Source: Aphrophora alni (Eukaryota > Arthropoda > Insecta > Hemiptera > Aphrophoridae). Taken from it: a stretch of DNA of 64,000 nucleotides. The stretch lies in the NCBI GenBank assembly GCA_963513935.1, contig OY740765.1:122579362-122643361 (forward strand). Reading direction: 5' to 3'. Positions 12,253 through 22,486 of the stretch are shown here, piece after piece. The notes under the pieces were generated by a model that saw nothing but the letters and a program-made list of their open reading frames with translations, was not told where the DNA came from and ran no database searches. A program made the position numbers and the translations under genes. Each line of letters begins with the position of its first letter. The stretch's first letter is position 1.

Positions 12253-13279
12253 TACATGGATTGTTCAAATGGTTTGTCATTAATTCCATTACAACTGAAC
12301 TAGGAACAGACATATTTTCATTGGTGCATGTTCCCTTGCCCATGTAAATTTTGAGAGAGTAAGTATAGCCAGATCCGTCACAAAGTTTGAAAACTTTTAT
12401 TCCGTATTTATGAGCCTTTCTAGGAATGTATTGTTTGAAAGCCAATCTGCCTCGATAGGGAATCATTGTTTCATCAACTACCAAATTCTTATCTGCATCT
12501 TTTAGGGTGTAGAACAGTTCGTTTAACTTTGAGAGTAGCGGCAAAATTTTACCAATACGCCCGTCTGTCCTTAGGTTTGCATTATTGTTGAAATGCCAAA
12601 AACGTAAAATCAACTGAAACCTGTTCCTACTCATTACTTGAGGAGCAACGCAGTTCTTATACAACATTTTTTTTGACCAATAATCTGATATGCGGGGCAT
12701 TGCAACCAAACCCATCCATATTAGAAGGCCTATAAATTGTTTCATTTCTTGGGAATCAGTATCTTTCCAGTCATTCAACCTACTTTTACGACTAATCCTT
12801 ACACTAGAAAGTACCTGTCTAGCGTTACAATTAGTTTCTTCAGTCATCATATTTACAATATCATCAGTTAAGTATTGTTTGTAAAAATCAATTGGCTTGT
12901 AATCATTATTTTCAAGAAAGTTAAATTTAGAATTAGACGTGAACGTAAACAGTTTTTGCTTAAACTCAAAAGGCTTCCATCCATCATTTAAAACAACATT
13001 CTGAACAGGCATTGTAATTTGTGTAGGCGTAGATAGAGAAGTACTAGTCATGTTACCAATTTCATCTTCAAAAAATTCATCAATGTCCATGTCTGATACA
13101 GCTGCATATTCACTTCCATCACTAGGGGCAAAATCGGGGTCGGCATCGGTATCGTCCTCGTTGTCACTAGCCAAGTCCTCATCTGTGTTTTCACTAGCAC
13201 TCAAAGCCTCGGACAAATCCGTTTCCGATGGCAATTGAAGAAAACGATCAATCTCTGAATCACCTACTTGATCACCCAT
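12242..13279 (-). CDS. piggyBac transposase, N-terminal two-thirds (frame 1)
   Basis: The ATG at 13279 opens MGDQVGDSEIDRFLQLP, followed by the acidic N-terminal region common in piggyBac transposases (residues about 20-75). The dimerization/DDBD region follows (FIGLLIWMGLVAMPRISDYW), and then NLVVDETMIPYRG, where the Asp is the first catalytic residue. The frame ends NNPCIVY with a TGA at 12242, and the protein continues in another frame with YTDNYYTS. A one-base indel explains this. Known function: cut-and-paste transposition into TTAA. The frame is otherwise free of stops, so the copy is young. A sequencing error at this base is the main alternative to a real lesion. Confidence 0.9.
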   Translation of the reverse strand: MGDQVGDSEIDRFLQLPSETDLSEALSASENTDEDLASDNEDDTDADPDFAPSDGSEYAAVSDMDIDEFFEDEIGNMTSTSLSTPTQITMPVQNVVLNDGWKPFEFKQKLFTFTSNSKFNFLENNDYKPIDFYKQYLTDDIVNMMTEETNCNARQVLSSVRISRKSRLNDWKDTDSQEMKQFIGLLIWMGLVAMPRISDYWSKKMLYKNCVAPQVMSRNRFQLILRFWHFNNNANLRTDGRIGKILPLLSKLNELFYTLKDADKNLVVDETMIPYRGRLAFKQYIPRKAHKYGIKVFKLCDGSGYTYSLKIYMGKGTCTNENMSVPSSVVMELMTNHLNNPCIVY

Positions 13280-13889
13280 TCTTATGTGTTATAATCAAAC
13301 TTTAAACTATTGGACTACTAAAACGGTTTATATACTATTATATTCTAATCTATTTACACTTTATTTACAAAAAACTAGAACACTTTGAAAACATCTCAGA
13401 GTTACACTAACACATTACAGAAAGCAACTAGTGAGAACAAAGAACTACAATACTGACAGACAGGGAGCCAATAAAATAAAGATTTGGCGCCTAAAACACA
13501 GAGTGCCAACTTCACTGAAACAAAATTACATAAAAACAGCGTCGGGCCAATGCGGCCGACAGGTTCATTTACAGTATCATTTTCGTTATAAAAAAACCAT
13601 GTCGGTCCGATATGACCGACACCGTTATAGGTATTTATTAGTGTGAAAAGCATCATTTTAGGGTGTTAACATGATATTGCAATACAAATAATTTACCTGT
13701 GTAGGTAAAACACGCTTGGCATGTTTTGGCACTTGACCGCGAAAAAGCTCATAATACACCTGGCAGTTAAAGTGTTAAAGCAGTGAAAAATTGAATTTTA
13801 ACAGTGATTCTTTGGTTAAATCTATCAAAATAAAGAAGAATGTTTGACAAATCTACATATTTCTAGACGTTTTTACAGACACTTTAGGC

Positions 13890-16293
13890 CAGTCATGGGC
13901 AAAGTACGGCCCGCGGGCCAAGTGTGGCCCTCGGGCTAGTCTGATCCGGCCCGCGACATGATTTTGATTAACCCCTAAAATTAATGCACATAGGATGTGA
14001 TAATTTTTTTTGTGCAGCTATAATAGTTAACGGGAGCCTCTTTCCGTAGAAAATGTATGTATATCGGTAGTATGGCGATTTAGTGCGATGCGTGTGGCCT
14101 GTCCTGTAGATCGTTCGGTGTTGCTCGGTCAAGTTCGGGATGAATCGGCGCTAGCAATATTGTTTTGTCCGTCGGCTGTTCTCAAGGTCAGTGTAGTTCA
14201 GACAGTCACGTAGGCCACGTCACCTCTGCAACTCTTAGTCTGACTTGTATTTATATAGTTGAGTTTGTCGGTAGTGTGCTTTTTGACCGGTACAATGGCA
14301 ACTAAAAAGCGTAAAGTTGATTCAGAATGTCGTGTTTTTAAAGATGAGTGGACTTGGAAATACTTTTTTACACCTATTAAGGATAAACCTGTGTGCCTAA
14401 TTTGCAATGAAGCTGTAGCCGTATTCAAGGAATTTAACCTCTCTCGACATTTCATGACAAAACATAACAACGCCACTTATGAAAAGATGACTGAAGAAGA
14501 ACGGAAGCAAAAATCAGGAGCTCTACGTAAGCAAATATCAGGTCAGCAAAATATTTTTAAAAAGCAGAACAGCTCTCAAAAGCTTGCTACACGTGCCAGC
14601 TATGTTGTAGCATACAATATTGCTAAAAGTAACAAAACATTTTCTGATGGCGAATTTGTAAAAACTTGTTTACTTCAAGTAAGTGATATTTTGTGTCCTG
14701 AAAAAACAAGGGATTTTGAAGCAGTAAGTTTGTCCCGAAAAACAATTACGTCTAGAATTGAAGCTATTAACAAGCAGTTTGTAACACAACTAGAATCAAA
14801 GATAAGCACGTTTAAATTCTGTTCTTTTGCGTTGGATGAAAGCACCGACATAACTGACACAGCTCAGTTACTGATATTTATAAGAGGTATAGATGACAAC
14901 TTTGGTGTTACTGAAGAATTAGCCTCCATGCGTTCATTAAAGGGAACGACAAAAGGATCAGACATTTTTGAAGAATTTCAAGAAACTATCACATCTTTGA
15001 AAGTACCTCTGACCACTATTTGTAACATTACTACTGACGGAGCACCAAATATGACAGGGGCAAAATCTGGTTTTGTAGGCAAATTTAATGAATCATTTCC
15101 TGGGAACGAAGTGGTGTTTCTTCATTGTATCATCCATCAAGAAACTCTGTGTAAATCTGCTCTAGAAATGAAACATGTGCTTGATGTTGTTATTAAAATT
15201 GTTAATAGCATTCGTTCGCGAGCACTCAACCATAGGCAATTTCAAGAGTTTCTTTACTCATTGCAGTCAGAATATTCTGACGTACTTTACTACACCAAAG
15301 TAAGGTGGCTCAGTGCAGGGCGGGTTTTTGAACGAGTTTGGGATCTAAAAGACGAAATTATCTCTTTTATGGAAGAAAAAGGAATGGACGAGTGTGATCA
15401 TTTGAAAGATATGTTATGGCTTTCAGACTTTGCATTTTTTACAGATATTTTTAGCCACATCAATAAATTGAACCTTAAACTCCAGGGAAGAAATCAATTG
15501 ATTCATGATACTTGGGGTCATATCAGGGGTTTCAAACTGCAGTTAAATCTATTTTCCAAACAACTACTCAAGAAAGACTTCACTCATTTTCCAAGGTTAA
15601 AATCCATTGCAGTTACAGAAGACAAAGTTAAGAGCTATGAGAAAAACGTAAAATGCCTTCATGAAGAATATGATCGAAGATTCCAAGACTTCAAAGTTAT
15701 CGAACAGGACCTGGAGATTTTTAGCATGCCATTTAATTTGGATTGTGAATCAGTTAAACCAGAACTGCAGCTCGAACTAATTGAGTTGCAATGTAACACT
15801 GAATTGAAACAACTATTTCTCAATGTTTCGAAGATTGAGTTCTACAAGGCCCTGTCAAAAACAACTTTTCCAAACCTGAAATCTCACGCTCAGAAGATAA
15901 TTTCGATGTATTCCTCTTCTTACATCTGTGAACAGGTGTTTTCTACTATGAAGCTTCGCAAAAACAGTGTTAGAAACCGATTGACTGACCATAATTTAGC
16001 TTCACTACTGCGAATCAGCTTATCTCAGTTTCTACCAGATTATGATCAACTTTTAGAATCTCAGTCACAGTTTCATCTGTCTCATACGCCTTAATGCTCT
16101 TCTAAAGATTAATCATTTTTTGTGACTTGTTTGGAAGTTTTTACCATTTTAGTATATAAGTTGTGTATGATGTAAAATTAAACAATAAAAAGGTTTAGGT
16201 TTAGGCCTATAACTTGTATTTTTTTTTTTTTGGCCCGCCTGTAAATTTTTAAATTTCATCTGGCCCTCCTTTTAAAAAGTTTGCCCATCACTG
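13890..16293 (+). mobile_element. Intact hAT element with perfect 8-bp target duplication
   Basis: CTTTAGGC at 13882-13889 is repeated exactly at 16294-16301 around a 2404-bp element. Its ends are inverted: CAGTCATGGGCAAAGT on the left and, read inward from the right, CAGTGATGGGCAAACT. Subterminal GC-rich GGCCCGC and GGCCCTC motifs lie near both ends. It carries one uninterrupted transposase ORF. The exact duplication and open frame point to recent insertion; no disabling lesion is visible. Confidence 0.95.
14295..16094 (+). CDS. hAT transposase, GTF2IRD2/ZBED-like (Charlie-type)
   Basis: Single-exon ORF of 599 residues. I chose the ATG at 14295 (MATKKRKVDSECRVFKDEW) over one 36 bases upstream because this start is the family's usual one and opens with a basic NLS-like patch. 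A BED/SPIN-type zinc finger is formed by C34, C37, H52 and H57, with preceding aromatic residues. The RNase H-fold catalytic triad reads D181 (FALDESTD), D248 (ITTDGAPNMTG) and E546 (YICEQVFSTMK). The conserved RW is at 337-338 and the hAT dimerization block at about 530-575. It is flanked by TIRs and a perfect target duplication. Known function: cut-and-paste transposition with 8-bp duplications. All key residues are present, so I infer it could be active. Domesticated relatives exist in mammals, but the intact TIRs here mark a transposon. Confidence 0.94.
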   Translation: MATKKRKVDSECRVFKDEWTWKYFFTPIKDKPVCLICNEAVAVFKEFNLSRHFMTKHNNATYEKMTEEERKQKSGALRKQISGQQNIFKKQNSSQKLATRASYVVAYNIAKSNKTFSDGEFVKTCLLQVSDILCPEKTRDFEAVSLSRKTITSRIEAINKQFVTQLESKISTFKFCSFALDESTDITDTAQLLIFIRGIDDNFGVTEELASMRSLKGTTKGSDIFEEFQETITSLKVPLTTICNITTDGAPNMTGAKSGFVGKFNESFPGNEVVFLHCIIHQETLCKSALEMKHVLDVVIKIVNSIRSRALNHRQFQEFLYSLQSEYSDVLYYTKVRWLSAGRVFERVWDLKDEIISFMEEKGMDECDHLKDMLWLSDFAFFTDIFSHINKLNLKLQGRNQLIHDTWGHIRGFKLQLNLFSKQLLKKDFTHFPRLKSIAVTEDKVKSYEKNVKCLHEEYDRRFQDFKVIEQDLEIFSMPFNLDCESVKPELQLELIELQCNTELKQLFLNVSKIEFYKALSKTTFPNLKSHAQKIISMYSSSYICEQVFSTMKLRKNSVRNRLTDHNLASLLRISLSQFLPDYDQLLESQSQFHLSHTP

Positions 16294-16892
16294 CTTTAGG
16301 CAAAAATGTCTGTCTATAGTTTCTCTGAACTCAGCATTATAAAAATCCTGCTTTTGTATTAAATATATAGATGCTTATTTTCACTAAATTTGATTTTTGA
16401 ATTTATGTTAAAAAAACCATTACATTAAAAGTTGATCTTTTTAGCGGGTTTTTACACAAATAAATTAATAATATTTTTGTTATTGTAGTTATTTCAGTAG
16501 TTGCTGGATTAACATAGGCTACAGTAAATTAAGTAAGGAGAACTGTTAGACATCTTGAAAATAATATTTTTAAATATAATTTTTATAAATTTGATTTAAA
16601 TAGTTGGACAAACATTAAAAAAGAATATAATAATTTTACAATTTTTTTAACCTTAACGTGAGACACTTTTTTTAAAATAACAATATAATAATTCTTTTAC
16701 AAAATCAAATAAATAATTAAACTTGTGAGATGGTTTTGGTAAAACTTCATTCACTAATTTATTTAAGAATTAAAAACTAAATTGATTTTTATTTCTAACA
16801 TTTAAGGATCATTTGAATAAAATAAACAAATACTTTTAAAAAAAAAGTATTTTTAATCACTCTTCAATAAGAACATAGACAATGCTCTCAGG

Positions 16893-17149
16893 ATAGAATG
16901 AAACTGAACACAAGGGGTTACAAATATTATGTTTACTTAATCAAACGCGTTTTAATGACAAAGTCCCTATCCTCAGTGATACATATACTATAACATTATA
17001 GTTTAGTTATTGTAGCTCATGTATCACCGAGGATGGCGACTTTGTCATTAAAACGCGTTTGATTAAGTAAACATAATGTTTGTAACCCCTTGTGTTCAGT
17101 TTCATTCTATCTAATATTATCTAACAAGTCTAGGTCAACATTTATTTAT
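16893..17149. mobile_element. Large hairpin (inverted PLE-end-like arms) with 12-bp direct repeats
   Basis: Arms of about 75 bp (16893-16970 and 17032-17111) are near-perfect inverted copies around a short AT-rich centre. Each arm carries GACTTTGTCATTAAAACGCG, like a decayed hammerhead/PLE terminus. AATGCTCTCAGG at 16881-16892 is repeated exactly at 17150-17161, which looks like a target duplication. The sequence after the right arm (17112-17149) would then belong to the element. Confidence 0.75.
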
Positions 17150-17603
17150 AATGCTCTCAGGTACAATTGTTAATCCTTGAACTAGATTTTCTTGCCACGT
17201 GTAGTCAATTTTTTTTTTTTTTTCTGATTTAAAAAATCTTTTATTTGTATTAAATAATATTCCTTTTTTAAAACAAATGTTATATATAAAATCAAAATAA
17301 CTATGTGTAAAAAAACTGAAAAAGTCTAGCTTATAGCTATATATATGCAGCTGTTCAATATATTACATAGTTAAGACAGGGAATAACTAAGTTGAACTGA
17401 GCCCGCCAGAGAATTCCTCAATACAGTGCAAAAATCTGGTTGCACTGTCTTGTGTTCACTTGATCAAATTTTGACTCCTAACTAAAAACTATCCAGCATA
17501 CAAATGTTTCATTTCAAAAACCTTAATGACACACAGCCAAGTAACACTTTAATTATCACACTAAACAGTATTGATAATATTTTGTTGAGATTTGATGACT
17601 TAC

Positions 17604-17840
17604 CCAATCACTATCAAAAATGATAACAGTGTCAGCAGCCGTCAGATTAAGACCAAGACCACCAGCACGTGTTGTTATTAGGAACACAAATATATCTGGA
17701 TCACTGTTAAATTCCTTGATTGATTCTTTCCTCTCTTCAAAATTGTAATTTCCATCTAGTCTTACAAAGTTGTGATTTCTCATGTATAGCAATTCTTCCA
17801 ACAAGTCCAATAATATCTTAAAGTAGGAGAAGATTAATAC
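17604..17840 (-). CDS. HELLS: HELLS exon: helicase C motifs IV-V
   Basis: Acceptor TTTTGTACAG and donor GTAAGT bound 79 codons in phase 0. It begins VLIFSYFKILLDLLEE (motif IV), has FVRLDGNYNFEERKE and ends FLITTRAGGLGLNLTAADTV (motif V) and IIFDSDW. All are standard SNF2 helicase C-lobe residues. The next exon supplies NPQADLQA, the expected continuation. Confidence 0.97.
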
Positions 17841-17849
17841 CTGTACAAA

Positions 17850-18349
17850 AAAAAACAACTTATTATACCATGAAAATATACATTTTGACTATTTTACTAT
17901 AATTAAAAAATGTTTAAAGGGACTATTTAAAAAAAAACTATTAAAGTAATACAACATTTATTAGTAATTACCATAGTCCATTGAATGAATGAAGGAATGA
18001 CTTTATTGCTCTTGATGACAATACTACATACGTTGACTAATTACAAACGGATTGAATATACAGAACAATATTACTAACCTTATTCTACATAGCAATTAAA
18101 TTTTAACTAATAATAACAATAGACATCCTGAGAGTTAAATCAGTTTGAGATGTTAACTTAAAAAAACTTAAAGATAAACAAAAATCAAAGAAAGAAAGGG
18201 CCAACAGAGTTCCAATGATACTTAGGTAATAATTTTTATGAAAAAAAAACAAAAAAAAACATAGAATAAAGGCTTCCTTGCTTTTTAAAAAAGAAACATT
18301 ATGTAATATACCATTATTACAACAGATACAATATCAACACACACACACA

Positions 18350-18421
<72 letters not shown>

Positions 18422-21400
18422 TAAAAATACCTTTAACAATTAGATAAAAATGTATAATATACAAGAAAAAGAGATAGAAAACCGTCGGTCACTCATTGAC
18501 TTTATAGTAATAACTTTAAAAAATGTATTTATATTTTGGCACTATTTAATATTTTTTAGCAAAGCATTAAAAAATTTCAGCGCCAGGTACAAATAGAATT
18601 AACTTAGAACTATTAAACTGTTAAAATTGACACAATTGATTGAGATCCTAGGATAAAAACAGCTGCTGATGAGATTTTCTGTGAAGTACGAAAAGTGTTT
18701 ACCCCAGGATATGAATATTGAAGTTATTCAGTAGTATTGAAGTTATGCAATAACTCAAAAAAATGAAACCAGGACACTTAGTTCTGTGAATGGTAATGCT
18801 AGTTTTATGTCACCACCACATGAGTATAGTAGCTAATATTTTTTCATCAATGGATGATTATTTTGTTAATCTATTATAGGTAACTGTTTACTATGCTCTT
18901 TCACTTAAAGAGACAGAACTATCCGTCTTTTATAACACACACAAGAAGGCGCATACATGTGTTTTAAAATATCTTTCTATTCTAGTTCTTATATATAAGC
19001 ATGATTTAATTACGAGAATTTATATCTTTAATAATCAGTTAAACAAATTATTGTCAAAGTTGACGTTTGAAGTCATAGTTGTGTGATCTACTCTCCGGCA
19101 GTAAATCGGCGATCTATTTTTACCTATTCGATAACAGGTCATTAGAGACAATAGCTTAAATTCTATATAAATATATTTTATTATTTCATAAAAGTTGCAT
19201 TATATTCTAGTGAATTACACAAAATTCTGCAGTGTGTGGGAAAACCCACTAGCAACCTCAAAACAGCGTAAAACATCAATATTTCAAAAAACTAGCAAGA
19301 ATAAAGAATCAGGTTTGTAATATCTAAAATTGTAACTTTAATTTATATAGGAAATGGTTGTTTTAAGATTTGAAATATGAAAATAAACCGGGTGATTGAT
19401 AATTGAATTGGAGGGGAGACCACGTGAGTCAAATGAATAACTGAAAGTAAATATTAAAACAAGGGTAAATAAAATTTAATATAGATTTCCAAAATACAAA
19501 ATATTATTTTGAAGTATAAAATGTTAGTTATAAGTTGTAATAAATGTTTAAGTGAGAGATTATTTGAACAGTGTCCATGGGACCAGAAAGGTGAACCCTG
19601 GATAGCGTTATGTAAGAAAGGCAAGCATGCGTGAATCAGTTACAAGGGAATATCCGAGGTGGACAGACATCCTTCAAGATGTGCAGTCGTGTTAGATTTT
19701 TGTGTCATTCCTAAAAATAACAATAGAAGTCAATAGAAATGTGAAAATGTAGGATTTTAACAAGTGCAATTGAGAGTTGCTTCGTTAGAAAACATAGTTA
19801 ATAGAACGGAGTGTATAAAACAGTTCTTAAATAATTTCTTTGTACAAACGAACGATATGTACCCATGTGCTTTTCTGCATTTGCTTGCAGTTTCAGTCTA
19901 AAGGTTTGAGTTTTCAAAGGAGTGTTTTCAAGACTATAGATAAAAATAAGAATGATCAAAGTAACATTCGTCTTAATCTAAAATGTGAACTTTTATAAAT
20001 ATTGTGAAAATAATAGCTTGCACGTGTCCGAAGAAAAGTAAGACAATCGAATCGTGAATTAAAGACAGAACTGTAAGGTGTAAAAATAGAACAGTTTAAA
20101 TTATTTTTTTATTATTTGAACAATAGAAGATGAATGTTGTAAAGCGGGAAGGTGAACTGACTGCGTCAGAGTCTGAACACAGGACCGAAGACATCGTCCA
20201 CAAGGCGCCTCCAAGGAATTGTGTTTTTTAACTAAAAAGAACGTGATTGGTATACACGTTAAGACTTTTATTTTGAAAATATGTTAGTTTATAACATGAT
20301 AATAATATTTCAATGTTTAAATATAAGTTTGATTTGGCAAACTTGAGTTATAATATTTGAGACTATGTCTTATATTATAAAATATATAAAAAATTATTAA
20401 AATAAAGTTTTTTGTTAAATAAATAATTTAATGAAACTTGATCTATTTTTGAAGAACAAAATTATTAATTACATAGATTCAAATAAACAAACTAAAGATT
20501 TATTCACTTCCAGAGTTGCAACTAAATGTAAATTCAATAATTAAAATTCAATTTGATTTTTTAAAATTATTATTATATGAATTGATTCAATAACTGTTAG
20601 AATATAATAAGTTAAGATTTTGAATATGAATGTTTACTATAAGAACTTGACGATAAATTTGTACAATTGTTTTAAAAATTTGAATTTAATAAATCATGTT
20701 CAGTTTCAGCACAACAAATAAGGTTTCTTTATTTACAAAAAACCACTTGAAGTACACTTTTAAAAGTATCTACGACCCTGAGAGATTTTATGTAATAATA
20801 ATTAACTTTTACTTTTTCAAAATTGATGAGTTAATTCCATCTGGCGCCCATAAGCTGAGCAATTTTCTTTAAATAAATTCTTAATGTTAAAAAGTGCCAA
20901 TTTTAGATCTATAGATTCAAATCAATCTGTAAATTCAAACCCACATATTTTTATATATTTACAGGTTTGAGTGCTAATAAACAGTGATCTTTTGTAGGTT
21001 TTTTAAAACTCTCAAACAATTTAATTTCAAAACTGTAAAACATCATATTCAGGACAGACATATTTTGGTAAAAAATTGAAGTTTTCTTGTAATATATAGT
21101 TTTGTTTTTATTTCTATCTTCATTGCATTCAATACTTACTTTATGATAGAATATGAGGGAATTAAATTATATGAAAATGGAAATGTGTTTTTTTTAGCAA
21201 TCAATAATAAAAAATATTGTTTTAAATCATGCATATAGGCCGCAAGGACACTGGTGTGTAGAGATTTGATACTGAACACTAAGTATTATTTATGAATGAA
21301 ATTATGATCTCTTGAGATTCAGACCCGTCCTTTAAGGTTTTATACGATTTATTCCATTGATGAAAATAAAGTTGTATCAGTCAAATAATCTGTATTGACA

Positions 21401-22480
21401 TTCACTAGAAAGATACAATAAACAAGTTAAAGCCCAACTAAGTTACCGTTTCCTTCGTTACTAGGCTAGTACCATTGACTTCACAGAGTAAACAACAATA
21501 AATACTCTTCTGTTTATTCTTTGTCAGTCACACACATGTTGTGTGTGTTGTTTTTTAAAACCTTTCACATTAAAAAAAAAAAAAAAAACAAGATCTAAGA
21601 TCTAAGTTTAAATTGGCTTATCTTAATGAGAATAAGGTTTATACAAAGAAAATTTGTTACTCAGAATATATATATATTGAATCCATTAGTTTTTTCAATC
21701 AATGTATCTTCAACCCTCCCTCCTCTGTTCATAAGCAACTAGAGGAATACACGCAGAAAAATTATCTCTTATTATGCTATACCCAGTTCTTATAAGTAGT
21801 GTCACTCAAGCAGTATTTCTGTTTTGTTTATTATGAAACTACAATTTTTCACAATTATCAACTAAGAATTTTACACTTTGACAATTCTTTCATTAACGCT
21901 GATCCCGACTATGTTTAAAAAAAAAAAAAAATTTACTGTGTAATGTTTCACATTTTTGTGTTTATCTTTTCAAAGCCCAAGTCAAAGTATAGCAGAAATC
22001 GTTTGATAAATGCAATTTGTGATTTCAGAAACAGATAGGTAACCCTGGTTGCAATCATGAAATGTTACCAGCTCATCTGCTGTTAAATTGGCTTATCGGC
22101 GAAATATTGGCTACTTAATACGGAACAAGATGTGTGATATTCAAAGTGAGATATATTATCACATATTCCATATAAAAAAGTCGAGAACGTGTGTATACTT
22201 ATAACTACATTTTAGGTTTAAGAGTTTAAATATAAAATTAATAATATGGTCCACCTGATAACGCCGTTGTTCGAATCAGAACAGAGATCTGACAATACTG
22301 TTCAGATCAAACGCATAATATTGTTTCTATCAAATAAGGAAATACGCTTCTAGAACAGTCAAAATCTAAATGATGTCATCGTTGATAGAAAAATAAAAAT
22401 TGCACCTTGAATAGAGGCAAGGCAAGGCAAGACAAAAAAAAACTTCTCGAGAAAACACCAACCGATGCAGGTCTGTCTAA
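17850..22480. other. Long intronic stretch with a (CA)n microsatellite; no gene recognised
   Basis: A (CA)n tract runs 18341-18419. At 17983-18030, TGACTTTATTGCTCTTGATG resembles the 3' end of the LINE at 61.56 kb and may be another 3' tip. From 19560 to 20240 a somewhat GC-richer part contains only short unconvincing frames (for example 33 codons at 20130-20231). Nothing else is recognisable. Confidence 0.5.
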
Positions 22481-22486
22481 GTTAAG

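Larger units (their letters stand above)
10922..13778 (-). mobile_element. piggyBac element, nearly complete
   Basis: TTAACACGTTAGCTGCCATG at 10922 faces an inverted TTAACACTTTAACTGCCAGG ending at 13778, giving a 2857-bp element bounded by TTAA. The transposase lies on the minus strand (13279 to 11458) and is whole except for one frameshift. Five 20-bp palindromes of the form GTCGGNCCnnnnnGNCCGAC sit just inside the ends (10941, 10986, 11191, 13541, 13601). It lies in a HELLS intron. Confidence 0.92.
10166..16456. repeat. 14-bp inverted repeat flanking the piggyBac and hAT insertions
   Basis: TGTAAAAACCCGCT at 10166-10179 recurs exactly inverted at 16443-16456. The 6.3 kb between holds the piggyBac and the hAT. 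It may mark the ends of an older host element in which both landed, but no matching target duplication is seen, so this is tentative. Confidence 0.35.

Noticed and set aside
14198..14476. 92-codon minus-strand frame
   Set aside because: Antisense shadow of the hAT transposase start.
20130..20231. 33-codon frame in a GC-richer patch
   Set aside because: Too short, with no recognised domain or conserved context.
22262..22300. GTTCGAATC text resembling a tRNA B box
   Set aside because: No A box at the right distance and no cloverleaf, so neither a tRNA nor a tRNA-derived SINE can be supported.
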